Below, piece after piece: positions 10,246 through 20,905 of a DNA stretch of 64,000 bases. This DNA is from Taxillus chinensis (Eukaryota > Streptophyta > Magnoliopsida > Santalales > Loranthaceae): NCBI GenBank assembly GCA_023512835.1, contig CM042089.1, positions 55,051,427-55,115,426 on the forward strand, given 5' to 3'. Each line of letters starts with the position of its first letter. Position 1 is the stretch's first letter. Under the pieces are notes generated by a model. The model ran no database searches. It was not told the DNA's origin and was given only the letters and a program-made list of their open reading frames with translations. Made by a program: the position numbers and the translations under genes.

Positions 10246-10740
10246 GGAACATGCATGAAAAATCACAATATCAAGCATACCATGGAACATGAACTTCACT
10301 GAAAATAACGCTCGTCGGGGAAGGTATCAAAAGTTGTTGCTTCAATTGGATTGCTTTTCCCCCGACTCCAGCCTTGACAAATGATCTGCTATAGTGTTGG
10401 ATGTGCCTTTCAAATCCTTAATCTCCAAGTTGAACTCCTGGAGAAGCAGAACCCATCTGATCAATCTGGGTTTAGCATCCTTCTTGCTAAACAGGGACTT
10501 GAGGGCCGCATGGTCGGTATAAACTATCACTTTCGTGCCTAGCAAGTACGATTCGAACTTGTCGATAGCGAAGACAACATCTAGCAATTCTTTCTCTCGT
10601 AGTTGTGTAATTTAATTGTGCATCATGGAGTGTTTGGCTAGCATAGTAAATTGCCCAAAATACTTTGTCCTACTTTTGCCTGAGAACCGCCCCAACCGCA
10701 AAGTCGTCGGCGTCACACATCACTCAAAAGGTTGCGACGA
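10246..10740 (-). pseudogene. Athila-1 RNase H
   Basis: Minus-strand translation shows DFAVGAVLRQK near 10690, [19 protein letters not shown], then [31 protein letters not shown] and [10 protein letters not shown] (10342-10587). These are the standard Ty3 RNase H segments, including the VYTDH motif. It removes RNA from the RNA-DNA hybrid. A stop in LRQK-x-DK and a frameshift near 10590 break the frame. Confidence 0.87.
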
Positions 10741-11720
10741 CCTGGAGCTACTATTATAAGTGCTGAACTTAACTTCTCTTTCAGCACTGAAAATTCCTGA
10801 AGGCATTCTTCTGAAAAGACGAAGGGTACATCCTTTGCTAAAAGCATGCTGAGGGGCTTGGCGATCTTGGAAAAATCTTTGATAAAGTGCCGGTAGAACC
10901 ACGCATGACCTAGAAAACTCCGGATGCCCTTCATATTTGTGGGTGGAGGTAGATTCTCAATTGTGGAAATCTTTGCTCTGTCCACTTCCAGCCCAGCTGC
11001 TGACACTTTATGCCCAAGGACGACTCCCTCCTTGACCATGAAGTGGCACTTCTCCCAATTTAACACCAGGTCTTTTTCTTCACACCAGATTAACACAGTT
11101 TCCAAGTTCGTGAGACATATGGAAAATGAAGAGCCAAAACCGGAGAAGTCATCCATGAAAACCTCCATAATGTCCTCCACTAACCCTTGGAAAATTGCCA
11201 TCATGCACCTCTGGAACGTAGCGAAGTGCGTTGAGGCCAAAGGCATTCGCCAAAGGCATACGTGCCAAAGGGGCACATGAACGTTGTCTTCTCCTGGTCC
11301 TCAGGCAACAACAATTTGATTGTACCCGGAGTAGCCATCCAAGAAGCAAGTAATAAAGGTAGCCAGCCAGGGGTCCAACATTTGATCGATGAATGGTAAT
11401 GGAAAGTGATCATTTCGGGTGGCCTTGTTCAATTTCCCGTAATCAATACAAACTTGCCACCCGGAACGAAGGTGCATGAAGGAATGAGCTCATTCTTCTC
11501 ATTGCGTATCATCGTCATTCCTCCCTTCTTTGGTAGCACCTAAACCGGACTCACCCAGGGGGCTATCAAATATAGCAAAAATAATCCCAGCTTTCCTCCA
11601 CTTCAATATTTCCTTGCCGACTACTTCCTTCATAGTAGGATTAAGCCTGCGTTGGCGTTCCACGGTAGGAGTAAAGGACTCCTCCATCAAGATTTTATGC
11701 ATACAGACCGCGGGCTAATA
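10741..11720 (-). pseudogene. Athila-1 reverse transcriptase
   Basis: Begins MHKILMEE, with RRLNPTMKEVVGKEILK (near 11620-11680), then frameshifted fingers and palm, and the catalytic segment ATFQRCMMAIFQG followed by VFMDDFSGFG (about 11120-11210), where MDD is the metal-binding pair. GVVLGHKVS and IRSFLGHAWFYRHFIKDFSKIAKPL follow. The order and wording are typical of Athila RT. At least two frameshifts lie between 11280 and 11500. Confidence 0.88.
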
Positions 11721-12183
11721 CCTTTAATATCATCAAGTGACCATCCTAGAGCCTCCTTATGCTTCCTTAAAACATCAAATAGTTGTTTGCACTCTTCGGT
11801 CGTTAAAGAGGCAACTACTATCACAGGATATCTTCCCTATGAATTTAAAAACTCATATCTTAAATGATCCGGGAGCTGTTTCAAAACGGAAGTGCTTTCG
11901 TGGTTGCTAGAGTCAATTGACGAAGAGGGCTGCTGCGCAGTTGCTCAACCAGGGACCTCAAAGTTCTCTTTTGGATCAGCCTCAACAAAATCAACTTGTC
12001 GTAATTGGTGGTTCAAGCTAGCAAGAATCAGACTCTCTTCAAAGTACGCATCCACAAAGTCCGCAATGTGATCGATCCAAAAGCAAATCGGAATGATCAT
12101 TCACCTTGCGCATTGATCTTTCCATATTAAACACCACCGCGTCCTCATCCACACGCAGCGTCGGCTCCCCGAGTTAACATCAA
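11721..12183 (-). pseudogene. Athila-1 protease-RT connector
   Basis: Broken frames on minus between protease and RT. Segments such as ALGWSLDDIKGISPRSVCMH precede the RT start, as in Athila polyproteins. No separate domain recognised. Confidence 0.55.
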
Positions 12184-12810
12184 TCAAAGCCCTTCCTGGC
12201 TAAGGAAAGGCCTTCCAAGAATCAATGGACACCTTTGTCTTCCTCCATATCCAAAACTACAAAGTCCACCGGGAAGATACCTGTCCACCTTGATAAGTAC
12301 ATCTTCAATGATGCCAGCCGGTTTGCCTATCGAACGATTAGCAAACTGCAAAGAGATTGATGTAGGCTTCATTCCCGTTAAGCCCAAGCGTCGATAGATA
12401 GTCATTGGCATCAAGTTAATACTAGCCCTTAAATCAGAAAGGGCTTGCTCCAGCTGCGAGGTACCAATAGTGCAAGTAAGAGTGAAGCTACCCGGATCTT
12501 TCAATTTGGGTGGGAGCTTATGCTGTAGCACTGCACTTATATCATTTGTGAGAGCCACAATCTCACAATCAGTATAGCTCCTCTTCTTGGACAGCAGATC
12601 CTTCAAGAACTTAACATATTTTGGCATCTGCTCCAAAGCTTCTATAAATGGTATGTTCACCTCCAGCTTCTTGAACATCTCTAAAAATTTTCTGAATTGC
12701 ACGTCCAACTTTTGTTTCCTCAATCGCTGGGGATATGGCATCGGAAGCTTATATTGTACAGGAGTACTGGCTGCAGGTTGGCTGACTTCAGCCTTGTCTT
12801 CCTCCTCCAC
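12184..12810 (-). pseudogene. Athila-1 aspartic protease region
   Basis: A 208-residue frame with LPMPYPQRLRKQKLDVQF, FKKLEVNIPFIEALEQMPKY, VALTNDISAVLQHKLPPKLKDPGSF and CTIGTSQLEQALSDLRASINLMP, the characteristic Athila Gag-Pol linker followed by retropepsin. LILGRPFL closes the fold. The active site is normally D-L-G-A-S; here it is DLRAS, so Gly has become Arg. The frame is otherwise open for 600 bases. A retropepsin would process Gag-Pol in the particle; this one is probably inactive. Confidence 0.85.
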
Positions 12811-13357
12811 TTTCTGATCAACGCTTCCTCCTTGCTCCTCATCCTTATGCTGTTCAGTGTCCTCCTTGCTTGGCTCAGCTTCCTTTTCTCCAGATTGAAG
12901 TTCTTTCCCGCTTCTAAGTATAATGGCTTTGCACTGCTCTCTGGGATTTACTTCAGTATTACTGGGAAAGGTGTTTGATGAAGATGCTTTGACTGCATTT
13001 GCTAATTGGCCAATCTGCTACTCGATATTCTTAATTGCAGTTCCAGGATCTTGGACAGAAGTGGTAAGGGACTCGATCCGTGTCTCACCCCTACTCATTC
13101 TGTCAGTTGCCTGTTTAACAAACTGATAAAAGAAATTTCTCATCTCTTCATCTTTAGCTTTCTCCTTGTCCTCCTCCTTCTGTTGAGGCACCTTCTGAAA
13201 ACCGGGAGGAAGTTGTGGATGAGTAGTCTCTCCGTATTGTGCCATTCCAGCAGCAGGGGCCTTGTTCTGCCTTTGCCATAAGTAAGGCTGTTGTTGAAAT
13301 TGTGAAGGTCCTCCCTGATCCTGGAAATTGCTGGGCTCGAGGCGGATTCTGGGAATT
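12811..13357 (-). pseudogene. Athila-1 gag, C-terminal part
   Basis: Low-complexity Gln/Pro-rich frame (GGPSQFQQQPY, HPQLPPGFQKVP) followed by MRNFFYQFVKQATDRMSRGETRIESLTTS (13018-13150). This is the Athila Gag tail before protease. It is separated from gag 27486-28338 by the element at 13363-27480. No zinc knuckle is visible, as is common in Athila. Confidence 0.7.
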
Positions 13358-13362
13358 GATTT

Positions 13363-13990
13363 TGTAAGGATCCGTATATGTATTTGCATAACTTATAATC
13401 TATATTTGATGTTAAAAAAAGTTATTTTGAGAATGTGGCCATTAATACAATCGTTTTAACTATATTAGGGCCTAATTTGAGGTCCAAAGCCTTCAGGGGG
13501 TTATTTAGTAATTTTTTGGGAGTTAAATTGAGGGTTAATAAATGAAAAATAAAATTTATGAGGGCTTTTTGGAAATTATTAAAAAGGAGGACGAATTTTA
13601 ATTAAAAATAGGGTTTGAGGGTTTTATTATTCATTATGACTCTATTTTGAAAAACCCTAGCCGACGGAGGGGAGTGCATATTGTTCTTCGCATTCTTCGT
13701 CGTTCTTCTCCGATTCTAGACCGTTCTTGCGAGTTTAATCCTTTTGGAAGGCAAGAGGTAGGTGATTCTTAATCCTTGATTAGCCTATTGCATGAACGCA
13801 GATCGTAGAATCAATATGGGTTGAAGTTTTATATGAAAATATACAGATATATATATATATATATGTAATTCTATGTATGAGTCGTTGTTGTTGGTGCGTG
13901 TGCATTGGAACAACCTTGCTGGCGTGGAGGTGGACGAAGAGCAACGGCAAATACCAGCCGTGCGGTGGAGATGGAAGTGGACGGGGCTGA
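13363..13990 (+). repeat. 5' LTR of the LARD-like element, first part
   Basis: Nearly identical to 25352-25985 of the 3' LTR. Homology stops around 13987-13995, where the Athila-2 fragment begins. About 1.26 kb of the LTR middle (equivalent to 25985-27248) is absent from this copy. Confidence 0.88.
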
Positions 13991-14027
13991 CAGACAGATT
14001 TCTAGCCTCTCTAAAAGAGCTAGCTAA

Positions 14028-15433
14028 TGTTGTTAAATCTCTCTTCAAGATAACAAATTCCCTAAGTTTGCACTAAAAGAATAAGCGGCAAGCAAGGGGT
14101 CGAACCCACAGGGATTAACCTAGTTTTCTAGTTCTTAAATCAAAACACCCAATTACTCTTGCCCTATAAAATGTCTTGGAAAAAAGTTTTCTTTTTTTAT
14201 AACTAAAGATCTAATTTTTATTTGGTTTTCTGAATAAACAAAGAAAGCAAATTGATTTTAGGATTAAGATTCAAGGATTAAAGGCATCTAGGGTCACAAC
14301 TTTACCTCCCTATGTTGTTTCTACTGATTTTAAGGTTCTAGCGATTATTTAATTGATAACATGCTATAACTAAGCCAAGGTACTACAATTGGTCATTGCC
14401 AGCCCTTCTAAGTGTTGTCTGCCTAAATGGTCATCATGACATCAACATGCAAAACCTAATTATCATACCCATGACAGGATAATGGTCACACCACTCACAA
14501 ATAAGTTATGAATCAAAGATCAGCCTCAGACTAAGGCTAAGAAAACCCAGGTGTACAACCCAGATATTAAAAGATAAGAACAGATCCATAAAACATGCAA
14601 TTCAATTAAACAAACTCAAAATTCAATCAATCGGTTTGACAACATAGGGGGGCTACATTGCTCCCCTAGATAAAGGAAACTACTCACACATGATTACAAG
14701 CAAACACAAAGCGTAAAAGCTCAACATCTTCTTCTTATCCATGCGCATAGCAAAGCTTCAACCCAAGTTTCCAAAATCCACGACCGGCTGCGACGGTGCT
14801 ACACATCCTCCACTTGGACGTGTAGAACCTCTATTTATAGAGAATGGAAGGGCCTTGATGTGTATTATAAAGTGTACCCTAGCCCATCTATCAAAACGAC
14901 GTAGTTTTGATAAATGACACTACAAACTTTAAAATCTCTCAATCCAAGCACAATATGGACAAGGCCCTTTAGGAAAGAATGATCAGCATAGAAAAACAAC
15001 TGTATCGGTGCAAAAATATGGCTGCACGTCAATTTGAATGTCATATGCCCAATTGGCGTGCAGCTCCAAATTAGCTGCAATTCTTTCCCAAGCTTCCTTG
15101 CATCTTGTAGAGGGCAGATAAGCAAACAGATGCTTGCACGCCATTTCAGTCCAATTGGCGTTCACGTCCGATCGTCCTAAACTTCTATGGGAGATAGCGG
15201 ATATCATGCCGAGAAATGTTTGTTCCGCACGCCAATTGGTTTGAGGCCATATACTTGGTCAAAAGTGATCTCCAAAACCTACCAAAACAGCCTTAAAATC
15301 GCATGTATTTGCAAATAGCATCTTCCCGGGGGTTAGAGCGGATATATGTGAAATATAATACAATAAGGCTCTAATCATGCTCTTAAACACCCTACATAAA
15401 CACTAGAATAACGGTATAAAATGCACGTTATCA
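14028..15433 (-). repeat. 3' LTR of Athila-2
   Basis: On minus starts TGATAACGTGCAT and ends TTTAACAACA, giving TG...CA termini, 1406 bases. The U3 half (14890-15433) parallels the 5' LTR of Athila-1 and, unexpectedly, the Ty3 solo LTR at 8732-9230. Flank on the outer side is GCTAA (14023-14027). Confidence 0.82.
14833..14911 (-). promoter_or_regulatory. Athila-2 LTR TATA box and palindrome
   Basis: Minus strand CTATAAATAG at about 14831-14840. The palindrome TCAAAACGACGTAGTTTTGA at 14891-14910 lies some 50 bases upstream of it. Same order as in the other LTRs. Confidence 0.65.
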
Positions 15434-16928
15434 AATACACCACACTTGAACCATTGCTTGTCCTCAAGCAAAAACATACAAGTATGCAGAAATAAAATAA
15501 ACACTCAGTCAAACGGGAAGAAAAATAAAATATCAATCAAGGAGAGTCATGGTTTCCCAAGCATGCAACTCTATCATGATGAAATGGGCATTTTAAGCAA
15601 CCGAAATGAGTCATAGCTTAGTTCATTCATGTCCATATCCCTAAGTCCAACAACCATGCAATTTCCTTACTGAAAATTCAGATATCAGCAAGCAGTCCAT
15701 GCTAACACAGCACCTAGTTTCCCTTTAAGTTCTCACAAAGGATAAAGCTGCCTCACTCAAATATAACTTTTCTATTTCTCTTTAATCTCAAGCCCAATAC
15801 CTATCAATTAACAAAGAATGGTAAACTCTATCTCTACATCCACCATCAGCTATTGATTAAGTACTTGCCAAGCAATCATGAGAGTTCCCTATTGTGCTCA
15901 TCAAAGAAAACACACTATCTATTCTACTTTATTTGAACTCACACACTAGTCTAAACTCAATAAACTCACACTCTATTCTAATAACTGATAGAGCAAAACC
16001 ATGAGCTAAAGAATTGAGCTCAACACTCTCAAATAAACAAAACTCAGCCAATGTGGCTACAAATCTAAACAAATTTTTTTTTTCAATAACCTTACAAGGT
16101 TGCATTTTATGCTCTCCCTTGATGGATTATTCTTTTTTTTTACTCACATAACACATAAATAAGACTGATTTTTCTAATGCATACCCCTTGCCATTTTGCT
16201 ACATAAGGAGAGACAGAAATTCATTGATGTCTCACATCCCATTTTCCAATTAAGTGATGGCTTTTTCACATTATATATCACAACTTTTTATATTTACAAC
16301 ACAATAAACAAAAATTAGGATACATAGGAAGTCAAAGTGGCTTAAAGGCCTTGCACCCTATCTACACACCAAACACTGAGCACTAATAAGTAATCACATG
16401 CTTACTTGACTCCTACCATTAAATAACTAATGTTAAGTGCAGAGAGGAGTATGAAATCAAACTATTACCTATAAACCATAAATGTCACTCAAGGGCTAAA
16501 AAGAAGATTTTCTCATGTTTTCTTTTTATTTTTGTCACTCAACTTTAAGGGTCACTAAAGTCTATCTTAGCATGTTATGCTTAGCTAATATTCAAACTTC
16601 AGCTCCAAAAACATGGTGATATCATTCAAAAGGTAAAAACATGATTAAACCAAATCGAGCACATTTTAACTACTTTAACACCCTTATCACAACATGATAC
16701 TAATGTGGCACAAAAAGTAAAATTTGTGGGCCAAAATTGCATACTTAATATCCATGTCTCCACATGCAAATCACTCAAGCAGGCAACTTAAACAATCATG
16801 CAAATTTGTTTTGTTTTTTTGTTTTTTGTTTTTGTACATGCAATCACATAACATAAAAGACAAGCAAGTGGCTAAAGTCACTCCCCAATACACCACACTT
16901 AAAATATGCTATGTCCTCATGGCATGAA
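15434..16928 (-). other. Athila-2 spacer between additional ORF and LTR
   Basis: AT-rich, no coding signal. A polypurine-like AAGTGTGGTGTATT directly abuts the LTR. Homologous in part (16560-16900) to 3050-3330 of Athila-1. Confidence 0.6.
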
Positions 16929-18629
16929 ATAGGAGTAGGAAAATACTTACCTCTCGGTTGGCAAGTGTAGTAGTAGATAACATTAGCCACCATTCGACGT
17001 GCACGAGTAACAAAATCAGCTAAGGTTTCTCCGCGTATTTCCCAGCTTTCCCTCATTTGCGGAATAGCCATCATATAGTAGCAAACAAAAATCCCACAAC
17101 CTGAATTGGTCGATGCTCGAGGGAGTTCCATTTCGTTGAGGTGAATAAGAAGGAGCTTGTCTGCAAAAAATCCTTCATCGCATCCTTGATTCTTTTTATG
17201 AGCCCATGAATAAGCCATCTCTTTCTTCTGGTGAACCCTTCGCCTTGGCTTAGATCATAAAGCACCGCATGCCCTGCACTCAAATCCACACGCACCAAGA
17301 CATAGTGCCGATCAATGTGCACAGGGATCAGCACCTCATACATACCATGCCAAGGACGGTGCCCTTCATTCTCGACCATTTATACGCTGGCGCCACACAC
17401 TTTCGGACAAAGGTTGCTCATAAAGCTCAGCACAAGATAATAAAGGTATCTTTGGGACGAGGGTAATTATAAGGCTCGGCCTCCACTACAAAACGCATAG
17501 TCCTGCAAAATAAGTCCACCTTATCTGAGTATAGATATTCATCGCCTAAGATCCGTTGAAGGACAAACGAGGTGAAGAGGTCCATATCCCTTGCAAAGCG
17601 AGCCCTTAACACCTGTGAGTTAATGAAGCTCTCAAATGCTGCTTGACTCTCAGTAGATGATAGGGCTGGATCTATGGTCAAATGTATAGGCTCTCTAAGC
17701 AGGTCTTGAGGTGCAGCAGGAATGTATGTTCCCCATGAGACAGGAAGCACCATAGGCACAATAGCCTGAGAATAGGTTGGATCCATAAAGGGCTAAAAAG
17801 GTGAATGCCCTGCTTCTGGCTCTGCCCCCTCTGGTGAATAAGCTTGCCCTGCTGAAGTTTCTGGTTCTGGTGGGTCTTCCTGGGCATGAGAAGAGTCTTC
17901 ATGAACTGAAGGTAAATCTTCTTCAGATATCTCCACTACAGGATAGTGTTTGGATGCTTTCTTCTTGCTCAAGGCCTTCCAAATTTTTCCTAGGAGGCCC
18001 TTGACTTCCTTGTTATTCTTCCTTAATGCTTCAACTTCACGTTGGGTTCTAGCATTTGCCTCCCTGAGCTCTTGTGTTTCTTTTCTCCATGCTTCAGTAG
18101 ATGCAGTAGCAGGAGCTTCAGGGGTTTCCCATGCTCTGGCTGACGGTTTAGAAGTAGCATGCTGGTCTTGAGAGATAAGTACCATTAACTCTTCAAACTG
18201 CCCTAAGGTAAACTGCCTCCTCCTCTCAGAACGTTTGGAATAATTTAAGGCAGTACCATACTCCCCTAAGGTCAGGTGAGGGAGGTGGTCAGTAGGTACA
18301 GGAAGGTTAAAGGTCTTCTTAATTGTCTCAGGTGTGATACGAATATACACCCCCTGCACCTGCCCTAAAATTGCATCCTCCTCCTCATTTAAGTAAATGG
18401 AATGATAAAACTCATGCAAAGCAGGATAATAAACGGCACATCTGGCTGAAACTAACCTCACTAACCCAAGATTTTGAAGCTTTAAAGCCACCTCACTTGA
18501 CCATCCCAGGTCTGATTCCTCCAAGGCACTTCGACCCAAAGCATGCCCCAGGAACATCTCCCCATCCTCACTGCTGGAAGAACTAGATGAATGAACTTCT
18601 TCCTTGCCTGATCACTTTATGCGCACCAT
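16929..18629 (-). pseudogene. Athila-2 additional ORF with Ulp1-like (C48) peptidase domain
   Basis: ATG at 18627-18629 (MVRIK then a stop). The main open part (17793-18557) has YYPALHEFYHSIYL, FNLPVPTDH, then ERRRQFTLGQFEELMVL, a charged stretch (EAWRKETQELREANARTQRE) and EVKGLLGKIWKAL, then an acidic Pro/Glu-rich tail. Next come DEYLYSDKVDLFCRTMRFV (17427-17786) and the peptidase: HGMYEVLIPVHIDRHYVLV (His at 17305-17307), LYDLSQG (Asp at 17254-17256, 17 residues on) and NSGCGIFVCYY (Cys at 17096-17098). Frameshifts fall near 17400 and near 17170. Compared with Athila-1 about 180 residues of the middle domain are absent, joined in frame. The Gln six residues before Cys seen in Athila-1 is not preserved. 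Confidence 0.72.
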
Positions 18630-18753
18630 CTTGCTTCAGGAATTTAGAGAAAAGAAAGATAAAATTTGGCTAGAGCAGCAAGAACCAGAGCTTCACAAAT
18701 TGCAGATCTAAAAATGAGTTTTTGGTGTGAATGACCTAGCTCCCGGCCTCTTT

Positions 18754-18760
18754 ATTTATA
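18754..18760 (-). promoter_or_regulatory. Candidate TATA box for the Athila-2 additional ORF
   Basis: Minus strand CTCTATAAATAAAGAGG, about 125 bases upstream of the ATG. Further upstream (18840-19045) are TTGCACGTCATATG, CTGCACGTGATATC, AATTGGCGTGCA and GTGGCGTGCA, the same motif family as in the LTR promoters. Confidence 0.5.
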
Positions 18761-19045
18761 GAGTGCAGAAGAAGAAGTGTCCCAATTTGGATCATACACG
18801 TATCCTCCAATTTTCAGGGCATTTGGACCATTTTAACCCTTGCACGTCATATGGGTGAATTGTCGTTCAGGTCAGAATCGTCCCAAATTTTGGTGGTGGG
18901 TCCCTCATGAGCTGTAAAGCAATAGTCGCTTCTGCACGTGATATCGTTGAAGCTTCTAGGAGGTCCAAAATTGGTATTTTGCCTTTTTATGCCTTCAGAT
19001 GACAGCTAACAATTGGCGTGCAAGAAGTAAAGTGGCGTGCAACAA

Positions 19046-19289
19046 GTAAAACTTATATGTTGGTGAAACTTATATGTGAGTTATTCTGTGTGTTGGATAT
19101 TGTGGGAATTGAATGCAATGTCGTATCATTTTAATAAATCTTGAATTGAATACATTGGGAAGTACAATTACCTCTTGTTGTGGAGTTGTACATGATTGGG
19201 TTAAACACTAATCCCCTCGACCCCTGTAGTGTGGGTTTGGGGAAGTCGCGTTCCTAGTTCTGTTGTTTTCAGGATTTGGGGGCGTGACA
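19046..19289 (+). repeat. 5' LTR of the LARD-like element, last part
   Basis: Starting TTGGTGAAACTTATATG it matches 27250-27480 of the 3' LTR and ends GGGGCGTGACA at 19289. Confidence 0.9.
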
Positions 19290-19292
19290 AGT

Positions 19293-19304
19293 TGGTATCA
19301 GAGC
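19293..19304 (+). other. Primer-binding site, initiator Met tRNA type
   Basis: TGGTATCAGAGC three bases after the LTR end. It confirms plus-strand orientation and that 13363-19289 is the 5' LTR side. Confidence 0.92.
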
Positions 19305-20905
19305 GGTCGATTTAGTGGACCAAGCATAGTAGGGTGATTGATTGAAACTTTGGAGCTTGGGAGACATTAAGGAGGGCGCCTGATCAACGCAGTCCTTAAT
19401 GTTGTCCTTAGTTACCTTAGTGTCTGTCAGATTATCTTAGGATGCGTTGGGATGGGTGCATACATGACATGACATTTCTTGTACATTTAGGGCACTAGAA
19501 TTGGTTGCGCTTGATACTCTGATGATGTTTGACTTTATAGCTGTGAAATTTCTTGAAATTGCATGGAATGATTTGCTTAGTTGTTTGTTAATGGCTTACA
19601 TTGTTTTGGATTGACCTGTATTGTTCTGAGCTGATTCAAGTACTATATGCTAGAGTATTCCCTTTCGCTTTATATTATTACGATGTTGTGGTAGGGGAAA
19701 TATGAACCCTACCGATTGTTTGATGGCTTGGGTAGCCAATTACATGATTGGGCAAATGTGATTGATTTCAGGGGAAAATGGACCCCACGGGGATATGATG
19801 AGGACCAATTGGGTCATGCTTGTTTTGGTTGATTGATTAATGATGTGTATAGGTGAGGAGCAATGTCTCATTGATGACAGTTGAGACTTATGAGTTCTAT
19901 GTGGCGTAGACTTATAGGTCACTGATTGGGAGTGATAATTGCATTTCATTTGTGCTTAATGATAAATATTTGTGCAATAATTTGAACTTAATTGATTGCT
20001 TTAATTGTGCAAATTTTATTCATCGGTATTTTTGAGCTTTTAGTGTAATTTTTTTTTAAATGCAATTTCAGATAAATTTAAAATGTACTTTGAGTGATTT
20101 GGATTACGTGTCATAATTTAATGCATTTTTTTAAAATTCTCTCCAAATTTCTTATTTTACCATATTTTTAATTATTTTATAGAATTAATATTAATTTGGT
20201 GAATTTTTTACCGTTTATTTATTTATTCATTTTAATATTAATTTTTGGACTAAGGAAATTTTGGGGAGAAGAGCTTTTGCATGTGGAGATATGATTAATT
20301 TATTTTGGTGAGAGTTAATGATGTAAAAAAAATATGTGTGAGATTTACTTGGCATGAATTTATGGAATTAAATTGATGGGTGTATGAATTGGGAGAATGA
20401 ATATTTAAAAAAGGAAAGAAGTGAGATTAAAGATGATTTATTATCTTAGTTTCCTTTGTCTTGTGATTTGGACCGTATAAAAAAAAGGTTGAGAGAATAG
20501 ATTGGAGGAAGAGAGTTGATATGGGAAATTGAAAAAAAAAAAGGAAAATCGTATGGGGTCATAAGTGAGGTAGAGTAATTTATAATTATCTCTTGAAAAG
20601 GGTGTTAGAGCTTGCTTGTTTACTTGTTATGGACCTACTGGTCATGATTGTTTCCCCTATGATGTGAATTGATATATCATGTTTGTCTAACGTGTGGTAT
20701 ATAAAGTAGTAGCAAAAGGGATGGTTGGAAAAAAGTAACTCAATAAAAGTAAAACATGAAGTGCAACAATGGTAAATGATGGAATAAAATATTCAAGGAT
20801 TAAATAGTGTAATGAATATAATAATACAGCAAAAACTAATAATCATTATGACTAGCAATATATACCGATAAGATATTAGGCTTCAATATTATGGGAGCTA
20901 TATTG
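19305..20905 (+). other. LARD internal region, left part, non-coding
   Basis: AT-rich, with homopolymer runs (20050, 20325, 20535). I see no gag, zinc knuckle, protease or RT motif in any frame. Ends at the TATTG duplication of the solo LTR. Confidence 0.7.

Larger units (their letters stand above)
13991..19045 (-). mobile_element. Athila-like 3' fragment (Athila-2)
   Basis: On minus: promoter-like spacer (19045-18640), additional ORF (18629-16929), 3' spacer, then LTR (15433-14028). Gag, pol and 5' LTR are absent. Both ends abut LARD LTR sequence but no simple target duplication is seen, and part of the host LTR is missing, so the fragment arrived or was left by a deletion or recombination. 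Confidence 0.75.

Noticed and set aside
14023..14027. GCTAA flank at the Athila-2 LTR equal to the GCTAA flank of Athila-1 at 30305
   Set aside because: The two LTRs belong to different copies with diverged U5 regions, and Athila-2 lies inside an element nested in Athila-1, so they cannot be the two ends of one insertion; probably chance.
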